From Pseudoalteromonas sp. A25 (GTDB lineage: Bacteria > Pseudomonadota > Gammaproteobacteria > Enterobacterales > Alteromonadaceae): a stretch of 64,000 nt of DNA. Below are positions 17,941 through 27,359 of this stretch, one piece after another (within the stretch, counting starts at the first letter, position 1; each line of letters begins with the position of its first letter). Where the stretch lies: NCBI RefSeq assembly GCF_009176705.1, contig NZ_AP021846.1, positions 404,001 through 468,000 of the forward strand. Direction: 5' to 3'. The translations under genes and the position numbers were made by a program. Under the pieces are notes generated by a model that ran no database searches, had not been told where the DNA came from, and worked only from the letters and a program-made list of their open reading frames with translations.

Positions 17941-17969
17941 AAAAGCAAGCTTCGGCTTGCTTTTTTTTT
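17941..17969 (+). terminator. Rho-independent terminator of slr4
   Basis: A perfect 10-bp stem (17941-17950 with 17955-17964) closed by a TTCG tetraloop, with a run of nine T from 17961 to 17969. It isolates slr4 as a single-gene transcript. Confidence 0.95.
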
Positions 17970-17996
17970 GTCTGATGTTTGACTGGTGTAAAGGCT

Positions 17997-18716
17997 ATGA
18001 TTTCAACCAAAGATAATTGTTTATTCGTGCACATTCCCAAAGTTGCGGGGCAAAGCATTGAGTTGTTTTTTGTTGAACGCATGGGACTTAGTTGGCAACA
18101 AAGGGAGAGCCTGCTCCTGAGAGCAAATAATGATCCTGAACTTGGTCCGCCGCGTTTAGCTCATTTGTACGCCGACGAGTATGTAAAGTATGACTACGTT
18201 AGTCAAAGAGAATTCGACAGCCTATTTAAATTTAGTTTTGTACGTAACCCATGGTCGCGTCTAGTATCTGAATTTACCTATCGTAAGGCTCTTGGCCATA
18301 AGCAATATCAACAGGGCTTTAAACACTTTGTACTAGAAAGCTTTCCTACACCAAATAGAGATGTGCATAAAACCGGAGTGGATCACTATCGGCATGTTGT
18401 ACCGCAAAGTCGCTTTTTGTACGACGCTGAGGGTAATTGTTTAGTTGATTTCATAGGGCGTTTTGAGGCCCTTCATGAAGATTTTGAAGCGATTTGCAAC
18501 AGGCTAAACATCGAGAATGCTATATTGCCCCATAAAAATGCAACAACAGATTTAAGCAGGGCCAGAACATGGCTAAGTAAGGTTCTTGGCAAGCAGTCTT
18601 CAAAGCGCATCTCGCCTCATTACAGCACATATTATTGTAGTGAAACGATTGACTTTGTTCGTAGTTACTATCATGAGGATATCGAGCGGTTTGGTTATCA
18701 ATTCGAGCAGATGTAA
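17997..18716 (+). CDS. Sulfotransferase family 2 protein
   Basis: Predicted PAPS-dependent carbohydrate sulfotransferase, 239 aa. The 5'-phosphosulfate-binding motif FVHIPKVAGQSIELFF is at residues 10-25 and the 3'-phosphate motif FVRNPWSRLVSEF lies near 77. A conserved downstream block (HYRHVVPQSRFL) is typical of the Sulfotransfer_2 family. ATG 17997 gives a natural N-terminus; an in-frame TTG at 17979 is possible, and neither has an ideal Shine-Dalgarno. It starts shortly after the slr4 terminator and ends in a TAATG overlap with a flippase gene. It probably sulfates a surface glycan; the acceptor is unknown. Confidence 0.8.
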   Translation: MISTKDNCLFVHIPKVAGQSIELFFVERMGLSWQQRESLLLRANNDPELGPPRLAHLYADEYVKYDYVSQREFDSLFKFSFVRNPWSRLVSEFTYRKALGHKQYQQGFKHFVLESFPTPNRDVHKTGVDHYRHVVPQSRFLYDAEGNCLVDFIGRFEALHEDFEAICNRLNIENAILPHKNATTDLSRARTWLSKVLGKQSSKRISPHYSTYYCSETIDFVRSYYHEDIERFGYQFEQM

Positions 18717-19960
18717 TGAATGCTAAGCAGCTTTTATCCAGAGCCTTTGGTGTTTTTTTTGTCAAGGTGATCTTTGTTGGGCTGGGTTTTTTAAGCACAT
18801 TAATACTTGCAAGACTATACACTACTAAAGAGTTAGGTTTTTACTTTTGGCTATTATCATGTATTACCTTTCTTTGTGTAGCGATGCGTTTTGGCCAAGA
18901 AAATACACTTATTAAGCAGGCCGCTAATAGTAGTACTTGCAAACAAAAAAGTGCTGTGACTAGTCAAGCGTTGTTTATAGTGTGTAGGGTTACCCTAGCA
19001 GTAGCAGTAGGGATGCTTCTAGTTACATTTTTCTTTCAAGAAACGCTATCAGTAAACCTGGTTATGTTGGTTAATGCATTTATGTTCAGTATCATTTCTA
19101 TAATTGGTTATTGCATGCAAGCCGCTGGTCAGAGCGTCATGCAGCAGCTTTTGCTGAATACGCCTAGACTACTATGTGCCGGTCTGGCAATTGCGTTTTT
19201 TTTGGTTTTTAAATATCTGGCACCGTTACAGACCATGTTAACTGCGGCCTTTTTCATATCATTTATCTTTACTTTAGCCCTATTTTATTTTAAAGGCTTT
19301 GTTATCAAGTATGCTCCATTTAAGTTGTTAACTAACCCAAGCGAAACAAAACACTACTTGCTCATAAGTTGCTCTGCAGTTTTGATGGCAGAAGGTGCCA
19401 TGGTGATTTTAGGTATGCTTGGCTCTAAGTTTGATACGGCGCATTTTGGAGTAGCAACAAGATTGGTCTCGTTGGTTGCTTTTGTTTTGTTGGCATTTAA
19501 CTCAATTGTGACTCCTCAGTTTGCGCAGCTTTATAAGCAAAACAAACACAAAGAGCTGGTTAAGCGTTATCAAAGTGCGCGTCAGCAAAGCATATTCATA
19601 TCAATGAGCATTGCATTGGTTTTTTGGTGGTCAGCAGACTTTTTATTGGGCTTGTTCGGCACCGAATATGTACAAGCAAGTGGTGTAATGTTGGTATTGC
19701 TTTTAACTCAATTGACTAAAGTTTTCGTGGGCTCTGCAGGGCAGTTACTGATGATGAGTGATTTAGTGCACTTGCAAAAACGCTGCATTGTAGCTGGCGT
19801 GTTAGTGATGATATTAGGATGCTGTATTTTTATTCCTCAATACGGTGCGTTAGGCGCCGCCATATCTACCTTTATAGGTGTTGCGATTAATAATTTTTTG
19901 GCTCTATTTTATGCAAACCGTTACCTATCAATACCGCTTGGCTTGGCGAGCCCACAATAA
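18716..19960 (+). CDS. wzx: Wzx-like lipid-linked oligosaccharide flippase (first of three)
   Basis: Polytopic inner-membrane protein of the MOP/PST exporter superfamily, 414 aa with about twelve hydrophobic helices. The N-terminus (FFVKVIFVGLGFLSTLILARLYTTKELGFYF) has the pattern of polysaccharide flippases. It would move undecaprenyl-PP-linked repeats across the membrane. Translation is coupled to the upstream sulfotransferase (TAATG). Substrate is not predictable. Two other flippase genes occur at 25971 (minus strand) and 58602. Confidence 0.8.
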   Translation: MNAKQLLSRAFGVFFVKVIFVGLGFLSTLILARLYTTKELGFYFWLLSCITFLCVAMRFGQENTLIKQAANSSTCKQKSAVTSQALFIVCRVTLAVAVGMLLVTFFFQETLSVNLVMLVNAFMFSIISIIGYCMQAAGQSVMQQLLLNTPRLLCAGLAIAFFLVFKYLAPLQTMLTAAFFISFIFTLALFYFKGFVIKYAPFKLLTNPSETKHYLLISCSAVLMAEGAMVILGMLGSKFDTAHFGVATRLVSLVAFVLLAFNSIVTPQFAQLYKQNKHKELVKRYQSARQQSIFISMSIALVFWWSADFLLGLFGTEYVQASGVMLVLLLTQLTKVFVGSAGQLLMMSDLVHLQKRCIVAGVLVMILGCCIFIPQYGALGAAISTFIGVAINNFLALFYANRYLSIPLGLASPQ

Positions 19961-20006
19961 TTTTGTACCATGAGCGACTATTTTGAATTTTCCTTGTTGT
20001 GCCAGC

Positions 20007-21245
20007 GTGAAGATAGCTATTTTTGTAGATGTATTTCCCATTGCTTCACAAACCTTTGTGTTGAACCAAATAACAACACTAATTGATTTGGGAGTTGATG
20101 TTGAAATTTTGGCACTATATCCTGGCGATCAAATTGTTCTGTCTCAGCCCTCGCTAGCCCCTTATCAATTGCAGCGAAACGTTACTTATTTACTGGCTCC
20201 AAAACGCACAGTGTGGCAACAGCTTGGGCACAGGTTAAGTAAAGTTGGTAAAGGGCTAATATTGGGGAAAAACCGCCGTACTATTCTGGCTGGTTTAAAA
20301 CCAGAATTTAGTGCTCAAGCTCGAAATTTAATGCTCAGTACCATTGCCGCAACACATTCGGCTCCTTTAAAATTTGATTGGGTAATTGCACATTTTGGAT
20401 CGTCTGGCGTTGTTGCAAACAACTTAAGGCAAATCGGAGTGCTTGAAGCAAATATCGCTACAGTTTTTCACGGGCAGGATATCACCGCAGAATTAAAGTT
20501 TAAGCACACACAGCAAAACTATCAGCGTCTGTTTAAAGAGACGGAGTTGTTATTGCCAGTTAGTGAGCTTTGGAAAACACAATTGTTGTCTATGGGTGCT
20601 GATGAAAGTAAGACTTATGTACAGCGAATGGGAGTCGATCTCTCATTATTTATGGCAAGGCGTACAGACAAGTCAACAAAGGTATTACACATTTTAACTG
20701 TTGCCCGTTTTTCGCAAAAAAAAGGCTTGAAATACGCTTTGCAAGCATTGGCCAAGTTACCAAGTACCATGCAGTTTTCATATCGTCTTGTTGGCTATGG
20801 TGAACTTGAAGAAGAGCTAAAAGCCCAAAGTAGTGCGCTTGGTCTTAATGATAAAGTGCATTTTTTAGGTGCGATGAATACGCAGCAAGTGGCAGAACAG
20901 ATGCGTTGGGCAGATGTATTTTTACAACCTAGCATCACTGCTGATAATGGTGATAAGGAAGGGGTTCCTGTAAGCATTATGGAAGCTATGGCCAGTGGCG
21001 CAGTCATAGTGAGTACTCTACACAGCGGTATACCAGAACTTGTAGCACACAATGTTAATGGTCTTTTAGCGCCGGAGAAAGATGCAGATGCGCTAGCACA
21101 GCATTTAAACTCGCTCTATCTCAAGCCTGATTTACGGTTGGAGTTGGCGGATAATGCCCGTGAGCGCGTGAGCGCATTGGCTGATGTGGTAAAGCTTAAT
21201 CAACAGTTACTTGATTTAATGTCAAATTATAAAAGGTATCATTAA
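20007..21245 (+). CDS. Glycosyltransferase family 4 (GT-B)
   Basis: Cytoplasmic retaining glycosyltransferase, 412 aa. The N-terminal Rossmann domain begins KIAIFVDVFPIASQTFV, as in WcaL/AmsK-type enzymes. The C-terminal domain carries LTVARFSQKKGLKYAL and the nucleotide-sugar segment around DKEGVPVSIMEAMASGAVIVST, the E-x7-E region of GT4. I place the start at GTG 20007 because family members begin at the KIAIFVD strand; an in-frame TTG at 19983 would add eight residues. No strong Shine-Dalgarno is seen for either. It lies between a flippase and sulfotransferases, so it probably builds the same repeat unit. Donor and acceptor are unknown. Confidence 0.8.
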   Translation: MKIAIFVDVFPIASQTFVLNQITTLIDLGVDVEILALYPGDQIVLSQPSLAPYQLQRNVTYLLAPKRTVWQQLGHRLSKVGKGLILGKNRRTILAGLKPEFSAQARNLMLSTIAATHSAPLKFDWVIAHFGSSGVVANNLRQIGVLEANIATVFHGQDITAELKFKHTQQNYQRLFKETELLLPVSELWKTQLLSMGADESKTYVQRMGVDLSLFMARRTDKSTKVLHILTVARFSQKKGLKYALQALAKLPSTMQFSYRLVGYGELEEELKAQSSALGLNDKVHFLGAMNTQQVAEQMRWADVFLQPSITADNGDKEGVPVSIMEAMASGAVIVSTLHSGIPELVAHNVNGLLAPEKDADALAQHLNSLYLKPDLRLELADNARERVSALADVVKLNQQLLDLMSNYKRYH

Positions 21246-22214
21246 ATGCAGCAGGATGTTTGGGCACCTAAAAAGGCAATAACAATTGCTGATTTTTTCA
21301 TTGTTGGTGCTATGAAGAGTGGTACAACAACATTACATAATATGTTGCATGCTCATCCTGATATTTTTATGGCTAAAGATGAGCTTTTTTATTTTGATAT
21401 GGACGATATTGCCCAGCACCCAGACTTTATTTTTCAAAATAAAAGTGGTTTACAAACAACGGATGTAAAGCATGATGAAGAGGGTTATTGGCACTGGTAC
21501 CAGAGTCAATTTTCGAAGGCCAGAGAAGGGCAGTTAAAAGGTGAAGACTCTACAACGTATTTGTGTTCCGAGCTTGCCATTGCGCGTATAGCAAAATTAA
21601 AGCCCGACGCAAAAATAGTGGTTATGCTCCGCCAGCCAAGCTTACGGGCTTATTCACATTATTGGCATATGGTTAGAGCGGGGCGTGCAGGTTATAGCTT
21701 TGAAGACACTTTACGCTTTCAGCCTCAGTTGCTGTTGCAACGCAGTGACTACAGTACGCAGTTAAACATGTTGTATCGCTACTTTCCTCGACAGCAGGTG
21801 AAGGTAATATTATTTGAACACTTTATTGTGGAACCCGAACAGATATTAACAGAGATCTGTCAGTTTTTAGACGTTGATGAGCAAAAGCTGCCTGCTGACT
21901 CTTTGCACATTCATGCCAACAAAGGCCAAACGCCTAAGTTTCTAAAACTCCATTTGCTAAAATGTAGGCTATTTAGAGGGGCTGTGAGCAATATGTATAA
22001 TAGCCACTTTACAGAGGCACCTAAAAATAGACCTTTAAATATATTTGAGCGCATTTATCGTCTTTGTAATCCGATGGTGAATACCCCCTCAAAAAAAATA
22101 ACGCAAAGCCACAAGCAGTTATTAGATGACTACTTTTCAAAAGTGATGCCAGATATTAATGAGCTAACGGGACTAGATGCATATCAAATTTGGTTTGGGG
22201 AGCGAGAAAAGTGA
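21246..22214 (+). CDS. Sulfotransferase family 1 (heparan-sulfate type) protein
   Basis: Predicted PAPS-dependent sulfotransferase of 322 aa. The 5' motif IVGAMKSGTTTLHNML is near residue 19 and the 3' motif VVMLRQPSLRAYSHYWH near 128, both in the form seen in heparan-sulfate N/O-sulfotransferase relatives. The start follows the upstream stop directly (TAA then ATG). It differs from the 17997 gene in subfamily, so the two probably sulfate different positions. Sulfated glycans are common on marine Pseudoalteromonas; the acceptor here is inferred only from context. Confidence 0.82.
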   Translation: MQQDVWAPKKAITIADFFIVGAMKSGTTTLHNMLHAHPDIFMAKDELFYFDMDDIAQHPDFIFQNKSGLQTTDVKHDEEGYWHWYQSQFSKAREGQLKGEDSTTYLCSELAIARIAKLKPDAKIVVMLRQPSLRAYSHYWHMVRAGRAGYSFEDTLRFQPQLLLQRSDYSTQLNMLYRYFPRQQVKVILFEHFIVEPEQILTEICQFLDVDEQKLPADSLHIHANKGQTPKFLKLHLLKCRLFRGAVSNMYNSHFTEAPKNRPLNIFERIYRLCNPMVNTPSKKITQSHKQLLDDYFSKVMPDINELTGLDAYQIWFGEREK

Positions 22215-23005
22215 TCCAGCGATTAAGGTCTATGTATGCCCTTTATAAGCAATACACCCATCCTGATACTGTTTTTATCTACCAGATGGGTAAGGTTGGC
22301 TCAACTGCATTAGAGAACTCGATAGAAGGGGCTGTGCATATTCACAACTTTTACAGTGCTAATCATCCATGTCGAGTGCGCTTAGCAGGGCTAGCTGGAT
22401 TTGGCTGGCGGTACTATTTGAAACGTTTGGCTCAAGAATGCGAGATGTTGGTAAAAAGGATTGCTTTCAAACGTCGTAAACACAGTAAAATTGTTACTTT
22501 AGTGCGAGCGCCTCTAGAGCGAAATATCTCAATGTTCTTCCATGATCTTGATTGTTACTTATTTGCACTGTATAGCAACTGTGACCGCACGCCTTACCCG
22601 CCTGCAGCTACGCGAACACAAGATCCCACAGTGCTTTATGAGGCATTCAATAAACACTTTCAGCATGAGTACCCACTATCTTGGTTTGACCGCGAGCTAA
22701 AGAGAATGACTGGCGTTGATATTTACTCTCACCCTTTTGATAAACACTCAGGTTTCATAAAAATCAATGAACAAGGCTGTGAGGTACTGTGTTTAGATAT
22801 TAGAGTACTTAAGCGTTCAAAGGCTGCAATTTGTGAGTTCTTGGAGCAAGACATTGAAATAAGCTTTGCTAACCAAGCTGAACATAAGTGGTATGGTGAT
22901 TTGTATGCTCACTTTAAACACACTTACAAACCTACCCAAGAGCTTGTGTCAAAACTCGAAGGTAGTAAATTCTATCAGCATTTCTATGCTCAAGGCCCTC
23001 AATGA
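22211..23005 (+). CDS. NKWYS-type putative capsular polysaccharide sulfotransferase
   Basis: A 264-aa protein of the putative capsular-polysaccharide (NKWYS) family, which has sulfotransferase-like landmarks. A P-loop-like IYQMGKVGSTALENS lies near residue 23, TLVRAPLERNISMFF near 97, and the signature EHKWYGDLY lies in the C-terminal quarter. The GTG start at 22211 overlaps the previous stop in GTGA and has GGGGAG eight bases upstream; a TTG at 22190 is less likely. Its stop overlaps the next ATG (ATGA). The family is poorly characterised, so the activity is a homology-level inference. Confidence 0.7.
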   Translation: MIQRLRSMYALYKQYTHPDTVFIYQMGKVGSTALENSIEGAVHIHNFYSANHPCRVRLAGLAGFGWRYYLKRLAQECEMLVKRIAFKRRKHSKIVTLVRAPLERNISMFFHDLDCYLFALYSNCDRTPYPPAATRTQDPTVLYEAFNKHFQHEYPLSWFDRELKRMTGVDIYSHPFDKHSGFIKINEQGCEVLCLDIRVLKRSKAAICEFLEQDIEISFANQAEHKWYGDLYAHFKHTYKPTQELVSKLEGSKFYQHFYAQGPQ

Positions 23006-24210
23006 AGGATCACATTATTCTTATAAGCAATGCTTACTTCCCTAATAGAGGAGGCATTGAAAACTCGCTCTACCATTTGGCCAAATCATATCAAGCATTG
23101 GGCTATCAAATTGATATTTTAGTAGGAGATGTAAATCAGGCTACAGAGAGTCATTTACCTGAATATGAAGTCTTGGATGGAATTGCTGTACATCGTTTTG
23201 GTGCGTACTCTAAATGGAGAAGGTTCAAACTTTTTAGACCTTTTCTTCGTTTTAAGAACATGGCGGCAAAACTTAATAGTCTGAGCAGACCAAGTACCTT
23301 AGGCATAATTAGTCGTTATCACAACACGACTATGATCGCAAAAATGGTAACGAAGTTGCCTGTTTTGTATTTGGTGCCTGGTGTGGTTCGAGTGCAAGAT
23401 AAGCCAAAAAACACAACTGAGCATAGCAGTGTAAAAACAAATGCTTTGCAGTATATTCGCTTGTTAAAACATGATTTGGTTCAACAAATAGCGTTTAGGG
23501 TTGCAGACGTATTACTTGTATTTAGTGACAACATGAAGCAACAAGTAGAGTCATGTTTTATTTTCAAAAAGCCACACATTGGCATTACCAAGCCAGGTGT
23601 GGATTGTGACCGCTTTTTACCTGTTAGCCAGACCGCTAAGCAAACGCTTAGGGAGGAGTTAGAGTTACCAACATCTAATGAAATTTTACTCGGTGTTGGG
23701 CGGTTGGTTCGAGCTAAGGGGTTTCATTTTTTGATAGAATCTTTGGCACATACATCTAATACAATGGTTGTTATTTTAGGCGACGGCCCTGAAAAGCTCG
23801 CTCTAGAAAAGCTAGCAGATGAACTTGGGGTACGGCAAAGGGTGATTTTTAAAGGGGTAGTTCAAGAGCCCAATTACTATTATCAAGCTGCAGATATGTT
23901 TGTGATGACTTCAACATATGAGCCGTTGGGGCAAATTGTATTGGAGGCGATTGCATCAGGTTTACCCGTTGTTGCATTTTCAAAGCAAGCAATGCCGCAA
24001 ACAGCAACAGAAGAGCTATTAAGCAATCAAAGCTGTGTGTTTGTTAATGAAGCAAATGCAAAGGCACTGGCAAACGGGATAAACCAGCTCATAAAAAATC
24101 AGGAGTTGAGACTAACGTTAGCGGCAACTGGTCGCCAGTTAGCACAAGACAGCTTTGATTGGACACATCTGGCCAATGTTTTAATTGCCCTGATAAAATC
24201 TAAAAGGTGA
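23002..24210 (+). CDS. Glycosyltransferase family 4 (GT-B)
   Basis: Retaining glycosyltransferase, 402 aa. The N-terminus ILISNAYFPNRGGIENS carries the Gly-rich acceptor-side loop, and the C-terminal domain has LGVGRLVRAKGFHFLIESL and STYEPLGQIVLEAIASGLPV, the conserved GT4 donor-binding region. It is the last plus-strand gene of this stretch and is convergent with the minus-strand lipoprotein gene. ATGA overlap with the upstream gene indicates coupling. Sugar specificity cannot be deduced. Confidence 0.82.
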   Translation: MKDHIILISNAYFPNRGGIENSLYHLAKSYQALGYQIDILVGDVNQATESHLPEYEVLDGIAVHRFGAYSKWRRFKLFRPFLRFKNMAAKLNSLSRPSTLGIISRYHNTTMIAKMVTKLPVLYLVPGVVRVQDKPKNTTEHSSVKTNALQYIRLLKHDLVQQIAFRVADVLLVFSDNMKQQVESCFIFKKPHIGITKPGVDCDRFLPVSQTAKQTLREELELPTSNEILLGVGRLVRAKGFHFLIESLAHTSNTMVVILGDGPEKLALEKLADELGVRQRVIFKGVVQEPNYYYQAADMFVMTSTYEPLGQIVLEAIASGLPVVAFSKQAMPQTATEELLSNQSCVFVNEANAKALANGINQLIKNQELRLTLAATGRQLAQDSFDWTHLANVLIALIKSKR

Positions 24211-24267
24211 TGACCCTTTTTTAACCACGTGAGAATTGGTGTTAGGTCGTTGTGCTCGAGTGGACAC

Positions 24268-24303
24268 TATCAACACCACAAGCTTTGTGCCGTGGTGTTG
24301 ATA
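24268..24303. terminator. Hairpin between convergent genes, possible bidirectional terminator
   Basis: A perfect 12-bp inverted repeat (24268-24279 with 24292-24303) with a 12-base loop, in the 133-base gap between convergent genes. There is no T run on either side, so classic intrinsic termination is doubtful; it may instead protect mRNA 3' ends. Confidence 0.45.
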
Positions 24304-24343
24304 CTTTAAATGATTAAACCCAAAGAACCTTTCTGCAATCCTA

Positions 24344-25930
24344 TTAGTCTACCGTACTATTGAAAAGATAAACTTGGTTGTTTGATTGAGTTGTAAATGC
24401 CCCGCCTAGTTGATAATACTTTCCTTCAAGTTGCTCAACGCTGTAATCACGTAAGTAATAGTTTTGCTCTCCCTGTACTTCAGAGGCATAGGGGTTTACT
24501 GTAAGCGCCTGCCACTGTTGAGTGTCTATCTGATATTGCATTACAGCTTTGGGGCTGTGTACTTGTAGCGAACCGCCATCGGAAGCCAGTGTATGATAAA
24601 GGTCTGCAAGGTCGGCAGGTATATGCTCGTTGATGGTTATTTGCAGTGTGTTTATGTCAAACTGGGTCAAGTTTACATTTGTATGCGAATCACTTGTTGT
24701 GGTCATAAATAGTTTTTCACCAACAAACGCGCAGTTATGAATATCTGTTACTGGCAATTCAAGCGCTTCACTCTTCCATGTGTTATCGGATACATCTAGT
24801 AGATATAAGTAAAGAGAGTCACTGTTACTCGTAAATGCAGCAACATGTTGGCTATTTGCGCAACTGGCAAGTACAGTATTTTCATAAGGTGAAAAAACGG
24901 GGGCGCTAACAGAGGACCATGCTAATGACTCACTGTCGAATATCTCCATTGTCGTTTTTGCGCTTGAGGTACTTGGGCATGCTTGGGTGCCACCAAATAA
25001 ATACAATTTCGAGCCTGTGCTCACTGCATGGTAGTAGTATCGAGATTCTTCAGGCCTGGGTAAAACTAGCCATGATAGATGGTTTGTATCTAGTTGCATG
25101 AATGTGGGCGCACTCTGTGGTGCAGTGCTACAGCTCATTGCTGATGAGAGAGATGTAAGGTGGCTAAGTGTTACCAGTTTATTGTTTAATACTGTTGTTT
25201 TTAGGTGACTACCCTGGTTATTCGGTAGTTGTGTAATAGGCTGCCAAGCACTTTTAACAACTTCGATATCGAATGCTGTAAGTTCAGTCGTAAAATCGCC
25301 ATCAGTGAGCGATATTTTAATTTGTTTATATACACCGAGATCATCATCCACTTTAGGTGCTCCTGAAAGTGTTCCATTACTCGTGTCAAATTGAGCCCAC
25401 TGAGGCTTATTGATAATATTGAAAATATGCCCACTAGTATCTGTGTCGACATCGTCGACGATGGGAGAAAATGAAAAATCGTCATTTAACTTAATGACGT
25501 TTTGCGCAGGGGAGCCTGACAGTTCTGGCTTATCATTGACTGCTGTGATGGTAATCTTGACCGTTACCTCTTCACTAGTATGCTCCCCTTTTTTGAGTTG
25601 GTATACGAAGCGGTCATTGCCATGCATATTCGGTTTTGGCGAATAAGTTAAGTTTGGGTACTGGCCCGTTAACGTTCCTAATTGAGTTGGCTCAATAATG
25701 CTCAGTTGCAGTGCCTCGGTGCCAGTTGGGACCTGCTGAGCGCTAATATCTATTTGTACGCTTGCATCTTCATTTAATGTGCTTTGCAGCAGCGCGCTTG
25801 TCTGAAACTGCGCTTGTGCACCTGTTGATGTGTCGGGAGTGGTTGTTTTAACGCTTGGCTGTGAGTCACTTCCAGAGCATGCCGACAGCAAACTTAACAT
25901 GGCAATTGTTAATGTGGTTTTATAGTACAT
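24344..25930 (-). CDS. Lipoprotein with Ig-like domains and a Kelch-type propeller
   Basis: Function unknown. A 528-aa lipoprotein: the signal peptide ends in LLSAC with Cys18, followed by SGSDS, so no Asp+2 inner-membrane retention signal. Residues about 50-130 form a cadherin/tandem-Ig-like domain (NEDASV start, VTVKITITAVNDKPEL end). Residues about 140-230 form an Ig-like (He_PIG type) domain with TSNGTLSGAPKVDDDLG. The rest (about 235-528) shows repeated blades such as GSKLYLFGGTQ and GKYYQLGGAF, consistent with a Kelch/galactose-oxidase-like propeller. It is the third gene of the minus-strand cassette. It may be a surface binding or scaffold protein; no catalytic residues are recognised. 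Confidence 0.65.
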   Translation of the reverse strand: MYYKTTLTIAMLSLLSACSGSDSQPSVKTTTPDTSTGAQAQFQTSALLQSTLNEDASVQIDISAQQVPTGTEALQLSIIEPTQLGTLTGQYPNLTYSPKPNMHGNDRFVYQLKKGEHTSEEVTVKITITAVNDKPELSGSPAQNVIKLNDDFSFSPIVDDVDTDTSGHIFNIINKPQWAQFDTSNGTLSGAPKVDDDLGVYKQIKISLTDGDFTTELTAFDIEVVKSAWQPITQLPNNQGSHLKTTVLNNKLVTLSHLTSLSSAMSCSTAPQSAPTFMQLDTNHLSWLVLPRPEESRYYYHAVSTGSKLYLFGGTQACPSTSSAKTTMEIFDSESLAWSSVSAPVFSPYENTVLASCANSQHVAAFTSNSDSLYLYLLDVSDNTWKSEALELPVTDIHNCAFVGEKLFMTTTSDSHTNVNLTQFDINTLQITINEHIPADLADLYHTLASDGGSLQVHSPKAVMQYQIDTQQWQALTVNPYASEVQGEQNYYLRDYSVEQLEGKYYQLGGAFTTQSNNQVYLFNSTVD

Positions 25931-25970
25931 AGTCCCTCTTGATTATTTAGTTGCGTGTGTAAACTTTGGA

Positions 25971-27353
25971 TTAGGGAGTGAGCTTGACCTTACTACTTTT
26001 AAATAAAACCGCTAAAACAACACATAGTGTGATGGCAAGTAAAGCGCAAAACCATTCTATCCAGGCAGCATCGATGAAAAATAGAACAAATATGCTTAGG
26101 CACACAATCAGGTGATAATGTGACAAAGTTACTTTTTTCCAGACTTGGTTAGCTAGTATGGTACGGCAGTAAAAATAAATTATAAAGGTGGCGCCTGTTG
26201 CAATGGCGGCACCTTTGGCACCGTGTAAAGGTATTAACCAAAAATTTATCGATATGTTAGCTAGAGCAGCGATTAAAGTGATGTAAATCATATGGCTCGT
26301 TTTTCTACTTAAGTTAATTCCTACGCCAGATATTTCCGAAAGTGTATAAAAAATAGGGTATAACATTAAAAATGGGAAAATCTCAACGGCCAGAGCAAAA
26401 TCAGCACCTAACAGTAAGCTCACAACCTCTCTAAGTGCAATACTTAAAAGAAACACAACTATTAAAACGGCTGCAGCTGCTTTACCTGCTAAGTTAAATT
26501 GGCTGATTGAAACATTTTCTTTATGCCATTGCAGGCTAAGCGGTACCCAGTATGTAGAAACAATCACCTGTAAAATAGTAAGAGCGGCACATAACTTATA
26601 GGCGGCGGCATAAACGCCAAGCTCTTCGTAAGCAGACAGCCAACGAAGCATATATTGATCAGCTGAGTAGAGTACCCACATTAATAAGGTTGAAAACAGT
26701 AGAGGGTAGGCATAGCGAAATAGTTGGGTGAATAATTCATAATCAAAAGCTGGTCGATGTAATATTGCTATTTTATTTTTCGTTTTAATCCAACAACCGA
26801 AAGAAACTAAAAAAACCGATGAACAATTTGCAAATAGCACGCCTATCAAGCCTTCTAATTTAAATATTTCTACAAAAATTATAATGAATAAGAGGTTTAA
26901 TAATGCTTGAGAAAATAAGGCTATGGAGTAACTCATGGCTTGGTTTTCAAGACGCATTACCAGTTGTTGGTAGCGTAATAAAACAGTAAATAAAAGTGTT
27001 GCCGCTATTAAGCTTAATGCATCTGGACGGTATGCATTGAATAAAAAAGCGGATATGTCGTGGCGAAAAAGTAAAAGTATCGCAGCGGCACCACAAAATA
27101 ATACGGTGGTGCTTAGGTAGGCATGGCTGAAAAGTTTTTGTTTATCATCTTGTTCGTAATATTCCCGCATAAAAGCCTGATCAAAGCCGCTTAAGGCAAA
27201 GAACAGCAGTAATTGGATTGTTGTTTGCGCAAGCGCAATCTGAGCGTAGGTGTCAGGGAGAATCAACCGAGTGAGTACAGGGAGTGTGATCAAACCAAGT
27301 AAAGAAGCACCAATGGGGCCAACAGCATAGGATACAAAAGTTTTTAAAGACAT
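25971..27353 (-). CDS. wzx: Wzx-like flippase (second of three)
   Basis: Polytopic inner-membrane MOP-superfamily flippase, 460 aa with about twelve to fourteen helices. The N-terminus FVSYAVGPIGASLLGLITLPVLTRLI is typical of polysaccharide biosynthesis proteins. It would translocate a lipid-linked oligosaccharide. It lies six bases downstream of the minus-strand GT4 gene, so they are almost certainly cotranscribed. It is not a close duplicate of the flippases at 18716 and 58602, which suggests a different substrate. Confidence 0.8.
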   Translation of the reverse strand: MSLKTFVSYAVGPIGASLLGLITLPVLTRLILPDTYAQIALAQTTIQLLLFFALSGFDQAFMREYYEQDDKQKLFSHAYLSTTVLFCGAAAILLLFRHDISAFLFNAYRPDALSLIAATLLFTVLLRYQQLVMRLENQAMSYSIALFSQALLNLLFIIIFVEIFKLEGLIGVLFANCSSVFLVSFGCWIKTKNKIAILHRPAFDYELFTQLFRYAYPLLFSTLLMWVLYSADQYMLRWLSAYEELGVYAAAYKLCAALTILQVIVSTYWVPLSLQWHKENVSISQFNLAGKAAAAVLIVVFLLSIALREVVSLLLGADFALAVEIFPFLMLYPIFYTLSEISGVGINLSRKTSHMIYITLIAALANISINFWLIPLHGAKGAAIATGATFIIYFYCRTILANQVWKKVTLSHYHLIVCLSIFVLFFIDAAWIEWFCALLAITLCVVLAVLFKSSKVKLTP

Positions 27354-27359
27354 GTTGAG

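Noticed and set aside
24268..24303. The 12-bp inverted repeat as an attachment or recombination site
   Set aside because: It sits between convergent gene ends with no integrase, direct repeats or mobile genes nearby; an mRNA-end hairpin is simpler.
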